Shown in pieces: positions 1 to 11,122 of a stretch of DNA of 64,000 bases. The notes below the pieces were generated by a model. The model had not been told where the DNA came from. It worked only from the letters and a program-made list of their open reading frames with translations, and made no database searches. The position numbers and the translations under genes were made by a program. Every line of letters starts with the position of its first letter. Positions within the stretch are counted from its first letter, which is position 1. The stretch is taken from NCBI RefSeq assembly GCF_030272615.1, contig NC_081415.1:188110270-188174269 (forward strand), read 5' to 3'. Source of the stretch: Cryptomeria japonica. Taxonomy: Eukaryota; Streptophyta; Pinopsida; Cupressales; Cupressaceae.

Positions 1-880
1 ATAGTGAAACATGTACGTTTCACTTAGCACAGGGGGAGATGATTGTCACATTGGAGGATGTGTGGTGTATCTTGTATATTCCGATTCGGGGGGAGCTAGT
101 CACACATGATAGATCATGGGGGACTGCAGCGGTGCAGAGATTCTTTGATGAGAATGTGTTCATTGATGATGGCTCGATCTCTTGGGAGGACATCATTGCA
201 TTATACGAGTTGTTACCAGCAGTTCTGTCAGGCATTGTGGGAGGACTGTTGTGCCCAGATAGGCGATCACATGGTCTAGCCATTGGTTGGGGACAGGTGA
301 TCAAGATGATGATGATAGAGGGGACCCGATTTTCTTGAGGACTGTGCGTGCTAGCGCACCTTTATCAGGAGCTGCATGAGGTGGTATACCATGGGAGGGG
401 CTCACTAGCAGTGGGAGTGACACTGCTGCACATTTGGGCATGGGAGCACTTACCAGTGACTCGACCGGTGAGTTTGAGATTTCAGGCAGTTGACCAGCCC
501 TATATGTTTATGTATAGTGGTATGATGAGTCAGCCCCACTTGGGGAAGTTAGAGTGGTGGCGGCAAGCACTGGATGATCTAGATGCTATGATCTGGAGAC
601 CCTATCTAGATTGCAAGCCTTGGGATGATGATGCAGAGGCACTACCGTATGTTTTTATGACTCGATTCCTCATTGGGAGGACATCTTATCATGTAGAGAG
701 ACAGGTGCTAGGCAGAGTGATGAGGCAGTTCGGGCGGTAGCAGGGACTGCCTAAGGGATTTGGGGAGTATGCCAGAGTGGTTTGAGAGAGGTATGCTTGG
801 GGACTAGTACTTTCATATGATTAGGCACTAGCAGAGTTTCAGATGATGTAGGCTAGACCTTGGGATATACGATCGAGGGT
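1..880 (+). pseudogene. Plant mobile domain (PMD) gene fragment, sense copy of an inverted repeat
   Basis: One plus-strand frame from about 39 to 740 encodes a protein of the plant mobile domain (aminotransferase-like) type. The landmarks are TLEDVWCIL, a GGLLCPDRRSHG stretch, GWGQV and a later WRPYLDC block. A stop near 336 and others after 738 (at least three by 850) break it. The 5' part lies outside the window. PMD proteins occur as host silencing factors (MAIL1/MAIN type) and as passengers of transposons. The same domain is encoded antisense in the Tat element at 35775, so a transposon passenger is the likelier origin. The function of this fragment is unknown. The assignment rests on resemblance to that copy and on recall of the family. 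Confidence 0.7.
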
Positions 881-1375
881 GGTCAACTACCCAAAATCTC
901 AAACTCACCAGTGGAGTCACTGGTAAGTGCTCCCATGCCCAAATATGTAGCCGCGTCACTCCCACTGCTAGTGAGCCCCTCCCGGGGTATACCACCTCAT
1001 GCAGCTCCTAATAAAGATGCGCTAGCACGCACAGTCCCCAAGCAAATCGGGTCCCCTCTATCATCATCATCTTGATCACCTGGCCCCAACCAACGGCTAG
1101 ACCATGTGATCACCTATCTGGGCACAATAGTCCTCCCACAATGTCTGACAGAACTGCTGGTAACGGCTCATATAATGCAGCGATGTCTTCCCAAGTGATC
1201 GAGCCATCCTCAATGAACACGTCCTCATCAAAGAATCTCTGCACCACTGCAGTCCCCCATGATCTGTCATATGTGACTAGCTCCCCCCGAATCGGAATAT
1301 GTAAAATACACCACACATCCTCCAGTGTGACAGTCATCTCCCCCTATGCTAAGTGAAACGTACATGTCTCACTAT
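1..1375. repeat. Large inverted repeat, arms about 480 bp
   Basis: Bases 1 to about 482 match the reverse complement of about 893-1375. The match covers the text from the CACTTAGCA(C/T)AGGGGGAGAT block to the GTGAGTTTGAGATTT-like block, with scattered substitutions. The spacer is roughly 410 bp. The left arm may continue beyond the window edge. A transcript across both arms could fold into a long hairpin. Confidence 0.85.
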
Positions 1376-1600
1376 GCCAGCGCTCTGCCAAGGCTGTCAT
1401 CAAACCATGATTCATCCGAATCACGAGCATATACATAACATCATATAGCCTAGTCACTGCAATGCAATCAATCTCGGCCTCCGTCAGCCAATCCCGTAGC
1501 CCCTGTATAGCCGGATGTCTCTCACGCAACTGTAAGACGCATAGATCCTCTTGTACACGTGCAATCAATCATCATCAGTTGTTTTGTTTCAAACTTTCTT
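875..1600 (-). pseudogene. PMD gene fragment, antisense copy
   Basis: Read on the minus strand, this segment encodes the N-terminal half of a PMD protein. ERHPAIQGLRDWL, then LTALAERWHSET, are followed by TLEDVWCIL and GGLLCPDR. Stops near 1342 and 1108 break it. It is tail to tail with the plus-strand fragment and pairs with it over about 480 bp. Its orientation, opposite to the LTR and polypurine tract at 2683-2701, is what is seen for the antisense PMD gene of the Tat element at 33463-52537. I therefore infer that this is the antisense extra ORF of a plus-strand Tat-like element, and that the fragment at 1-880 is a later inverted duplication. Confidence 0.65.
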
Positions 1601-1826
1601 AAGCTTAAACCTAGACTATCAACAGATACTTTGATCAAGTATTTTCGGGTCTCAACAGGTAAGCAACCATGGCACGCCTAGACTTCAACAAGCATTTATC
1701 CTAATGACCTAAGTCTCATCGGACTGCTATGGTTCAAAACAACTCCTACTTCGCATCGCCATCCATCCATCATTGGCATCGGGAATTTTTTGTTCACACA
1801 AACTAGGGAATCTTTTGTCTTGCAAG

Positions 1827-2140
1827 CAATAGCGCTAAAATGCTAACAAAAGTGCTACTTCTCAGCAAAAGCACTCAACCCCTCACAAAGGCGCTTAATC
1901 AACTATGCAAAAGCGCTAAAACTACAAACGCATTACAACTACTCTACAATAGGGCTGCTTCAAGACAATAGCACTCAATTGACCCCACAATAGCACTACA
2001 AAAACAATAGCACCTAAACATGCATACAATAGCGCTAGACTATGGCAAAAGTGCTTAAACAACAGTCCAATAGCGCCATTGCGGCACGAAAGTGCTAGTT
2101 AATTGGACAAAAGTGGCAAAACATAGTTTCAGCGCTATTG
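1827..2140. repeat. Phased array of CAAWAGYRCT motifs, about 16 copies
   Basis: Variants of CAATAGCGCT/CAAAAGTGCT begin near 1827, 1847, 1866, 1886, 1908, 1925, 1947, 1966, 1988, 2005, 2027, 2046, 2068, 2087 and 2108. A final inverted copy (AGCGCTATTG) lies at 2131. Steps are 17 to 23 bases and average about 20. Spacers are unrelated in sequence, so this is not a simple tandem duplication. It lies upstream of the minus-strand PMD fragment and before the polypurine tract. That is the position of the 20-bp array at 35502-35612 in the larger Tat element. Confidence 0.85.
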
Positions 2141-2682
2141 TCCCAACTCAACTTGGACTTAACAAAAAACATATCAAAAATGCATGAAATTCAAATTTTC
2201 AAATTTGTGTACCACTGATCTATAGTCGTCTGGCCGCTGAAATCAACGGACTTGCCCAAATCAGTGCTCTGCAATGGGTACCAGCATCCTCACTGTTGTT
2301 AGCTCCTTCAAAATGTCACTGTTAGAGCTATAGTTTCACTACGGTCGCAGATTCAAATGACCCTGTTTTCACCCCTTTCTCCCCATATAAACCCTTCGCC
2401 ATAACCCTAATTTTCTTCTGCTCACCGCCGTGGTCCCTGTGAACTTCCTGAGCCCCCCAGTTCTCCATCTTATTTCCGATTTCTTCTAAATTTCACCAGT
2501 ATTGCTAATTTCTTCTCTTCTACCACCCTGCCAATTTTCATTCTTTTTCGAGAGATCGCCCGATTTTTCAAAAAAAATTAGCCCATCTCTTGAGGGGGCA
2601 TACCACCCATTAAATTAACATTTTTTGGGGTATTTCTTCACAACTATTTTTCTTTCTTTGAAACGACGCAATAAACCGCACC
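2141..2682. other. Untranslated 3' region of Ty3/gypsy element 1
   Basis: No ORF of note. A plus-strand CATATAAACCC near 2384-2394 is followed by CT-rich text and could be a weak promoter, but nothing confirms it. The rest is pyrimidine-rich text leading to the polypurine tract. Confidence 0.35.
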
Positions 2683-2700
2683 ATCTCAAAGAGGGGCAAA
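2683..2700 (+). promoter_or_regulatory. Polypurine tract of Ty3/gypsy element 1
   Basis: The purine-rich CTCAAAGAGGGGCAAA sits directly before TGTAG. The reverse complement of the corresponding site in the 19-kb element (34954-34971) is CTCAAAGAGGGGCAAAA, immediately before its LTR. The shared sequence and spacing identify the plus-strand primer site and place the 3' LTR start at 2701. Confidence 0.75.
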
Positions 2701-4077
2701 TGTAGTCACACAAATCTGTCCAAGCTTAATTAAATGAATAATTGCTATTTATTTGATTAAGAATCCACTAGCCACCGGTTAATTAAATTAATATTTAATT
2801 AATTCTTTTTCAAACATTCTCTTATTAATTAAATAAATTATTTAATTAATTTTAATTAATTCATTATACCAAATTCACAATCAATTAAATAAATAAAATC
2901 CTATTTATTTAATTAAATCATTAAACCCCCCCCCCCCCACCACTTGCATTTTCCTACAAATGCAACTTGCACACACAAATTGAAATAAATTAATTTATTT
3001 TAATTAAAATCCTATTTTCTCTCACCCACCAAATCCACTTGCAATCCTAACCCTCTTCTAGATTCTTCTAAGTCTTTCCTAATTAACCTAATCCATCCCC
3101 TAATTATTGTCACATTCCTAAGCAACTTTAAGTCACTTCTCAAAGACCTCAAAGTCTTTGAAAAACATTTAATGCTTTGTGTGTTCAATAATTTAACCTC
3201 CAAAGTCTTCCATAACCACTAATGGCTATTACATGACCATTTATGGTTAATTCAACTTGCACTCATGTGTCTCCTCAAGCATTTATTGCTTTGACCATGG
3301 TTATCCCTTTTACCTTTGCGCAAGAGTTTATCTATTGGATAAAAACTTTATTTTTTGAATAAAGAATTTATTCACTCAACCCAACCTTGACCTTAACCCC
3401 CAAGTTGACTCCCAGGTCATGTCAAGCATTTAATGCTTGTTCCCTCTTCTCTCAACCTATCTCATATTGACACTTGTCATCCTGGGATTGGGTTGAAAGC
3501 CCTCACATGGATTGAATATTATTCAATCCTGACCCTTGTTGAGATTACTCAATCTCAACCATCCATTGCTCCATTTTTTCTATAAATAGAGCCCATTTCT
3601 TCATAATCCAGATCTTGAAAACTTGTATGCATTTAATCTATAGGCATTTTTAGAGAGATTTTAGCATAAATCACTAATATTTTGTCATTTTGGTTAAAAT
3701 AAATCATTTTAGTATCAATAGCATAGTATTAGCTTTTTATTCACATTTAGAGCAAATACTTCAATCTCAAACCTCCATAAGCATCCATAGTGCAAAAAGC
3801 TGCTAAGAGCTACACTATTTTGGAACTTGGAGAGTAGAGGAACAAAGGAGAAGGAACCAAGAGTATGGCCGAAGGCATTTGGAGATGCCTTCTTTCATTT
3901 ATATTCATAGTTAAATGTTTTACCTTGTTCTTGGTGTCTCTTTTGATATGCCTGCTTAGATTAGTCTTTTGTTGAATAATACTAACCTTAACACTTGCTT
4001 CTTGTGTTTTGTGTGTTATTCACCCCAGGTTTTTAGTCTAACACTTGCCCATTTTGCAGAGCATCAGTTTCCACACA
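2701..4077 (+). mobile_element. 3' LTR of Ty3/gypsy element 1 (end approximate)
   Basis: It starts with TGTAGTCACAC directly after the polypurine tract. It is AT-rich with repeated TTAATTAAAT text (2730-2920) and a run of 13 C at 2926-2938. A strong core promoter, TATAAATAGA, lies at 3581-3590 after 880 bases of U3-like sequence. The 3' end was placed at a CCACACA near 4077 only because LTRs usually end in CA; no TSD could be checked because the 5' end of the element is outside the window. Confidence 0.5.
3581..3590 (+). promoter_or_regulatory. TATA box of LTR 1
   Basis: TCTATAAATAGAGCC is a near-consensus plant TATA box inside the LTR. Transcription would begin roughly 30 bases downstream, near 3615, defining the U3/R border. 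Confidence 0.6.
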
Positions 4078-4509
4078 TATTAATACTTTAACATTTCTAT
4101 TTATCAACTATGTAGAACCTTAAATTAATTAATATTAGTTAATTATTTTTATGTTGATGAAAGACAGAATTTCTCTCGCTTCCAAAACACAACACTCGAA
4201 CTTAAACTAGCAATCGCACCTTGGTGTACAATGGGTATGCTGAATAATTTTGATTAGGAGAATTTTTGATCTATTTTTGTGCAATACATGAATTGAAATG
4301 CTTAATTCAATATGAAAAATATACATGAGGTCAATTAATAGGCTATAAAGAAAATGATGTTGATTGTGCAACATAGGTCTCATTGGAGAAGTGATAACAT
4401 TAAATGAATTATGCATCCACTTACATGGATACAAAAATAAGTCAAATAAAACCTCTAAATGTAGAAGATAATTAGGCTCCATTATCAATATGTCCATGTT
4501 ATGTTTACA

Positions 4510-5255
4510 ATATAGAGAGAGGGAGTGATAAGGATAGAAATAGGAAGAAATAGAAGGAGGAAGAGCAAGAGAAAAGAGGTAAGGAGATAGAGATAAGGAG
4601 GAAGATAGAGATATAAATCATGGAGATGGAGAGAGATGTGGAGAGGAGAGGGGGTGATAAAAGAGAGAGAGAAGATATGAATAGATAGAGATGGAAGAGA
4701 TACACACACATAAAGTGAGAGAGAGATGGAAATTAAAAAAAAAAGAGATAGGAAGTTATATATAAAGATATGTAGAGAGACATATGTACAAAGAGTAGAG
4801 GGAAAGATAAAGATAGATACATGGGAGATATAGATTGAGAGATAAAGAGAAACAAAAAGAGAGATATAAAGGGAGAGGGAGAGGGAGATATAGATGGTGA
4901 GATAGAATGATAGAGATATAGATATATAAGGATAAATAGAGAAGGGGAGAGAAAGATATACAAATAGACAGACAAATAAGGAGTAGTAGATACAAACAAA
5001 TATAGATGAAGACAACGAGAAATAATTAGGGGGAATTAGAGATGGGGGAGATAGAGATAGAAATATATGGGAAAAAAATGATTGAGATAGAGATATATAT
5101 GGGAAGAGAAAGGGAGAAAGAAGTAGACATAGAGCGATAGGTACAAGGGATAAGGAGAGAGCGACAAAGAGAAAATTGTGGAGAGACAGAGAGAGGAAGG
5201 AGGGGGGGAGAGAAATTAAGAGAGAGATAGAGAATAGGGGGGAGAGAGATACTTC
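4510..5255 (+). repeat. Purine-rich (GA/GATA) low-complexity tract, about 745 bp
   Basis: The plus strand is almost entirely A and G with scattered T, built from degenerate GAGAGATAGAGATA units. The long minus-strand ORFs across it, rich in Ser, Leu, Ile and Tyr, are artefacts of low complexity. There is no flanking gene. 4080-4500, just before it, is AT-rich with nothing recognisable. Confidence 0.9.
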
Positions 5256-5348
5256 AAATAAAATATTTAAAACCAAAATAAACCATATTAAAAATATTAA
5301 AACTAAAATTTTAACTCACATACTAAATAAGATAAATAATTATAAATA

Positions 5349-5415
5349 GGGTTGGGGGCTTGGCTCAATTGGTGAGCACTTCCTATGGTATTATTGGGGA
5401 TCCACTTTATTCATC
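5349..5415 (+). repeat. Possible tRNA-related SINE relic (A-box only)
   Basis: GGCTTGGCTCAATTGGTGAGC resembles the start of a tRNA gene and contains an RNA polymerase III A-box-like TGGCTCAATTGGT. No convincing B box follows; GGGGATCC near 5396 is a poor match. It may be the head of a decayed tRNA-derived SINE, or coincidence. Confidence 0.25.
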
Positions 5416-5879
5416 ATTATTATTCCACAAAAATATAGGTTAAAATACTTGTCTAAGATAGTTAAGAAGAAAGTATACATTAAAGTGACATAAATGATTA
5501 TAAATGCATTTCAAGTGGGAGATAGAGAGATTAGTTTCCTATTGTGAATCTAATGGTAAAGGTGAACAAAGTCACAATGAAACTAAAATACATTGGCAAC
5601 ATTTTGTGTATTACTCTATGACTAGCCACATATCTTCTAGTTGTGTAATCAAAAGATTCTAATTTAAAATTCATATCTTGCAAGGTATTCTATGCCATGA
5701 ACAATTGGATAATTTGCATATTTTTCATGTGTCATAATTATAAGTTTTCTTGTGTAACATTAAATATGTAAATTTTGCATAGTTTGGGATTTTTATGTAT
5801 ATCATGCAAGAAGTCAATTAAGCCATATACAAGGTGCAAAAATCCACAACCATCATTTCATGTCGAATCTTCTATGTAA

Positions 5880-6090
5880 CACCTTGTTCCTTTAGTAAAT
5901 GTATCACAATGGTCATAGAATTTTTGTTGGAAATCACAAATATACTAAAAATGGCAATGATAAAAGCAATGAATAGATGTTGCAAATTGTTCTAATCATC
6001 TTGCATCTTTTTCTAGACTTGCATTATAGATCATTGACATTGAAAGTTAGGTCATCCCTTTCAAATAAGGGGCACCTTCGACATAATTAT
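5880..6090 (+). repeat. Old direct repeat, left copy
   Basis: The text ending in AGGTCATCCCTTTCAAATAA resembles 29710-29895, which includes TGGTCCCTTTCAAATAAGGG and the preceding CACAAATAT and TTGATACTGAAAGT-like blocks. The two copies flank the LINE-A1 insertion in the same orientation. Before the insertions they would have been less than 1.5 kb apart. No coding content. 5280-5880 shows nothing else recognisable. Confidence 0.45.
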
Positions 6091-6194
6091 AATGAAATAT
6101 ATTTATTGAATTTATGATATATGTATTTTAATATAAGACACACCTTAATACATGAAGAGTAATTTGATTAGATAATGGTTATTAAAAAAATATT

Positions 6195-6209
6195 TTAGAG
6201 ATAAGAGTT
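6195..6209. repeat. TSD of LINE-A1, left copy
   Basis: TTAGAGATAAGAGTT is repeated exactly at 28941-28955. A 15-bp TSD is typical of target-primed reverse transcription. The pair brackets all three pieces of LINE-A1. Confidence 0.9.
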
Positions 6210-6403
6210 TTTGATAATAAAGCAGCCAAAACAAGGGGGTTGACCTAGAAAATACATCAAGCCTCAAAAGAGAGCTAAACCAGCACACACACAACTGCCA
6301 AACGATAGTCAGCCAATCCCTACCTTAATCATCAAAAATAAAAACCATCTACAACTATTGGATAACCCAAGATTGATAACAATTGTGTCCAACTAGCACC
6401 TTA
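6210..6403 (-). mobile_element. LINE-A1, 3' terminal piece
   Basis: On the minus strand this is the last ~190 bases of the LINE. It matches 57028-57216 of LINE-A2, including the AAGGTAGGGATTGGCTGACT text and the terminal GGCTGCTTTATTATCA. There is no real A-tail: only a few A/T bases separate the end from the TSD. It is cut from the rest of the LINE by the CACTA element starting at 6404; TTA at 6401-6403 is the CACTA TSD. Confidence 0.85.
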
Positions 6404-6499
6404 CACTAATACATTTGGGGTCAAATTCCGATGGAGGTTTCTAACGGACAAGGAGCATTGTGTGAAAATTTGGTGTTTTTAAAAAAAAAATGCTCATGT

Positions 6500-6565
6500 T
6501 CGTCAGAATTCCGACGACCTATGCCCATGTTCATCAGAATTCCAATGACCTTGGGCATTTTATTA
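6500..6565 (+). promoter_or_regulatory. Subterminal repeat motifs of the CACTA left end
   Basis: Two ~34-bp units, each with ATGTTC(G/A)TCAGAATTCC(G/A)A and a following GACC, are arranged directly. The first contains a near-palindrome, CGTCAGAATTCCGACG. En/Spm elements bind their TnpA protein at subterminal repeats; this is a plausible equivalent, inferred from position. Confidence 0.5.
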
Positions 6566-8300
6566 AAAAAAAAAAACAACGCATTTTCATTTTGAAAGCA
6601 AACCAAAGCAAGCGGCGACCGTCTTGCCTCCTTGCCCCCCCAGCCAGAGTGATCTCAGCACAAGCAAGGTAAGGTTTTTTTTGCAATCAAAGGAACTCTT
6701 TGTTTTTCAATGAAGGGCAACTAATTTTTTTTTGCAATCAAGGGCAACTAGTTTTTTTTTGCGAATTAATCCATTTTGTGCATATCCTACGATCTTAAAA
6801 TTCCATGAAATGACATCTCTTTGAGGTATTCCGTCATACAGTTCACATGCCATGTGTATGCTACCCCATTTTGTGATTTTTGTTATTGGAGCATTTGCAA
6901 CTAATTTCTGACAAAAAACCCCCTTTGGTTATGCTTTGATGGATGTCCATACCTTGTTCCAAAGCTCCTATTTTGGCACACATAGGGAGGATGCTGGCAA
7001 ACTTTGCATTGGAATAATGATTTTCTTTTTATGGTGATTCTAGCAACTATCAAGTGCCCCCTACAATCGAGCTACCTTTGCCATTAATGTATGCCCCATA
7101 GAATTGGGCAGGGGATGTTTCTCGGCAGGGATGGAATTAAAGAACTAAATGGTTTCAGAGATCCATTGATCGATGCTCCCAGTATCAACTTAGCTTGCCA
7201 ACCGGTATCAACTAATAAAACATCCTTGCCCTCCTCCTTGCCCTTAGGATGGATAACTATAGTTGGGGTTCAGGATGGAATGTGATGAAGGCTTGAGTGT
7301 GTCTTCTTGAACTCACTTATTATCAGCTCCTCTATGATCACCTTAGATCTTTGTGGCTAAGAATTGTTCTTGATGAACTTATGCTCTTTATTGATTTCTT
7401 TTACTACCATTATATTATCCTGAAAAAAGCTTGTTCAAAGCTCCCTTAGCATGCATGTGCTCTCTTTGTATTGATCTAGGGTTACTCATTAATGTATCTA
7501 TGGATTTCCCTTATTCACTATGTTGTGACAATCATTTACAGATTTGGGACTATCATCTTTCATAATTTGATGTCTTTAAGATGTGGGTACATTGCTTGAC
7601 AAGAAAAGCTCAAGCATTTGTGAAGTTCAAAGAGTTTAAACCCCTTATTGAATGGTCATCCAGTTGTTCTCTAAATGCAAAATGCTCAAGTAAATGAGAA
7701 ATTCACTCAAAATGGTTTATCCACAACTAAAAGAAAACAACTAACCACTACATATATGCATCAACAAAATAGTGTTGTATAGAGACCTAATCATGCCTTC
7801 ATGGATATGTAGATCAAGTTCCTACATTTTGGACAAAAGCAATTCACACAATAATATATTTGTTGAACACACCCACCACAAAGATTTGGTTATGCAATAA
7901 TATATTGTTGTTAACTTTATCATGGAGGATTTGGTTATGCTTGTTACAATCAAGGTTTGACCAAACTAATTCTTAAATATACAAATGAAGAGTGTGGTTG
8001 GTTGGTGACTAATTACTCTGTTTAACACCATTTACAAGATCATATCTAAATCAAGTGTCTCAAGAATTAAGCTACTACTAAGAAGATAGTTTGCCTAAAG
8101 AAAATGGGTTTCTTGGGTGGCTATTTATTGTAGATAACTTAGTTCCTTCATGAGAATCAATCAATTTGGAACATGTATAACTCACATTTGTGACATGTCA
8201 CTAATGCAATTCCTTAGTACTTGTTTGAGTACTATCTCCTCTATTGTTTTTAATCCACTTTTGTGTCCTTCTTAGAACAAATAATAGATTAATGAGAAGG
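6566..8300. other. CACTA left internal region, no gene recognised
   Basis: AT-rich, with T-runs near 6666-6760 and only short ORFs. A 64-codon plus ORF at 7091-7285 has no family I recognise. It could hold 5' exons or untranslated parts of the transposon gene, but no splice-consistent reading frame stands out. Confidence 0.4.
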
Positions 8301-8304
8301 TGGA

Positions 8305-8870
8305 AAAGGTGGATTCACCTAAGAGGGAGTGGATTTTCCCAATAATTTGTTAGATTCTCCCAAGAATGGATGGACTATACACTTGAAAGGTAGATGATTA
8401 AGGATGATGACAAGGTGAATTTTCCTTAGAATGATAGGGTTGATTTTCCTAAGAACAAGTAGATTCATGTAAACTAGAGGATACAAATTTGGACAAAATA
8501 ATGGAAGGAGACTAAAACTAGATAGATTCACCTAAATGGGAGTGTAGTCATCTAAGGATAGGAAAAATTCACCATTTGCGTAAGAAAGATGGATAAGATA
8601 AATGATTTGTGTGAAATAGATTCACCTAAGAGAAAGTAGATTCACATAAGGATAGGTGGATTTTCCTAAAGATGAAGGGATAAGACTTAACAAAAAGAGG
8701 ACTTAGGATGATGACAAGGAGGATTCATTTAAGGATATGGCATATTCACCTAAGGGATAGTGTATTCTCCCAAGAATATGGAAAAATTATTGATTGGTGG
8801 AATGACATACTAGATCAAGGAATGATACAAGGGTAGATTCACCTAAATATAGGGTAAATTCAGCTAAAAG
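8305..8870 (+). repeat. Degenerate GATTCACCTAAG motif array
   Basis: Variants of GGATTCACCTAAG, GATTTTCCTAAG and GATTCTCCCAAG start near 8311, 8331, 8354, 8418, 8442, 8464, 8525, 8567, 8619, 8641, 8661, 8722, 8744, 8764, 8835 and 8854. Spacing is irregular, mostly 20 or 60 bases. All copies are in the same orientation. The array lies inside the CACTA element, about 2 kb from its left end. It could be an old minisatellite or a cluster of protein-binding sites. Confidence 0.65.
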
Positions 8871-9999
8871 GGTACCCATGAGATTGTGGCACTGAGTACC
8901 TATCTATGGATGGTGTATTTGGATACAAGTATGATGAAACCATGCTTGTGTATGATGAAACAAAGTCCAGATCTCTATTATAGGTCCAACATAATCTCTA
9001 TTATTTGAGACACCATTTTATTAGCATATCCAATTAGGATAATTTATGGGTTTAATTATGGATCATGTTGTCTATTTCCATGCACTATTGAACTTATTTG
9101 GATGTATTGTGATTATTTTAATTTTGAAGTTATAAATAAATTATGTTTGTACCTTAGAAAGGGTAACTCCAATTGATGTTTGGGCAGTTTATTTGAAAAC
9201 TTATGGTGATTATTGCCCTATGTTATGTAATGGAGTTATTTTTACACTAAGTAATTAACTAGAAAAATGAATTTGTATTGTTGTACAAGTATGATGAAAC
9301 CATTCTTGTGTGTTTACATGTTTGTGCATCCTATTGAGAACCAACCTCGCTGTTGAGGAACTCAATAAATGTGGTGTTAAGTAGAAGAATGGAAAACTCA
9401 AGAAGCTATGGTGACATATTGTGGTATTAGTAGGGATTATCTCTATTGACCACACCTTTCAAAGATAGTATCCCCTAGTTCTCCTCATAGAATGGACCAT
9501 TGGATGGCTCATAGTGGTGTCCTATCCTACATTTACTTGATGGCATTGCTGATAGTTGGTATGTGGTTCTTGGTACGGGTTTCCTCTTACCCTATTATCT
9601 TATTTATATCTTTGTTCCAACATGTGGAGATTGATTTTTGTCATGCTATGATGATTTTCATGTTTGCATGTGTTTTGACATTATGCAAATAGATATGATG
9701 TCACACCATACTTATGTTTTGATATAGTGTAGGTGATGGTTACATGTTGCTGATGGTAGCGATTTGGGTTCAAAGACACAATTCCACACACACACACAAA
9801 TATTTGAAGATGCATTTTATATTATTCCTTCTTAGTGGCGATTAGTGTTGGAATATTTGCACACATGTAGAGAGGAACGCATGTTAGATACAATAGGTTG
9901 TGTTTGATAACATATGAATGTGCCTCATGATGTATACCTATAGCTTTGGTGTGTGACATGCATGCACATTTTTCCATAAGACACATTGCTATGTGGCAT

Positions 10000-10265
10000 G
10001 TGCCCTATGCATGTCTTCTTTGTGAGGCACGTTTCTATGTGCAATGTGGCCCTAGGTGTGTCTTCTCTATGAGGTGTATTGCCATGATATGTTAGGATTT
10101 GTAGTGTGCAGGCCACAAATGCATGCATGAGGGACTAATATTATAGTCATGTTTTTTGGGCATGTAGCCTAGGCATGTCTTCTCCATTAGGTACATGGCC
10201 ATGCCATGTGGGAGTTTTTGTGTTCATGCCACAAATGCACACATGAGGGACTATTATTGGAGTCG
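10000..10265 (+). repeat. Imperfect tandem repeat, unit about 115 bp
   Basis: GCCACAAATGCATGCATGAG near 10111 recurs as GCCACAAATGCACACATGAG near 10228, each followed by GGACTA. The CTAGG(C/T)(A/G)TGTCTTCT text before each copy also recurs. No coding content. It is internal to the CACTA element. 10265-11122 holds no recognisable gene. Confidence 0.55.
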
Positions 10266-11122
10266 TGATGAATCTTCACTCTATTTAGCCACAATTTCTA
10301 GTTGTATAGTTATGTAATGTGCACTTTTAAGGATTGTGAAGTTTCCTTCAATTATTGATGATCTCTCATCTTTGTTGCATGGGTCAACAATTTTATTTTA
10401 TCTTGTTTGAATTAGTTTAATCACTATTGTGAGTTTTCTCTATTGTGTAGTTATTGTGGCTATGTTTGATTTGCTATTGGAATTGAACACATTTATTTGA
10501 CTTATTATTGGTACTATTTTTTCTTTCTTTCAATATTTATGATCTTTGGTAGTTTAGTGAAACTCTTGCTATTTTTAAATGTTGCCTTCTTTGTTGTGAT
10601 GTGATTCCTCACCAAGATCGACGTAGATAACCTTGGATGAGTGTATATAAGGAACCAAACGTTGGGAAAATTTGAGGATAGGGGTAAGTGTTTGTTGTAT
10701 GGGTAGCTATGATCCACTTGTACATTCTTAGTGATTATTGACGGCTATGTCTTGGAGGCTAATCCCATTAAACAAACAAGGGGAAAGTCATACATAATCT
10801 AATATTGCAGGTTTTATAAATAGTACACGACCTAGGTCAACTAATAAGCAACCCAATTGCATATTTGAGGCACGTGAGGGAAATTGTGTGTTTGTATGTG
10901 CGATAAAATCAATAAGTGCAGGAGAAGAGCTGCTAATCGATTACAATTTGAATCGTATAGATACAAACAAAGTTACTATCATGGGGGTGGTACATACTAT
11001 ATATATACCATTTAAGCCAACTTCCAATTAATGAATCCAATAAGCCATTGTATTATTAAGTTTTTTTGCTAAGTCTATTGGTTTCATTTCGCTAACGTTT
11101 TTATATATTTTTTTTGTCACAG

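Noticed and set aside
1827-2140. CRISPR-like array
   Set aside because: Cores are only 10 bp, degenerate, and spacers are 7-12 bp in a eukaryotic retrotransposon; not a CRISPR.
4485-5276. 263-codon minus-strand ORF rich in Ser/Leu/Ile/Tyr
   Set aside because: It is the complement of a purine-rich simple repeat; composition explains the open frame.
5349-5415. Intact tRNA gene
   Set aside because: Only an A-box-like start; no B box and no cloverleaf could be drawn.
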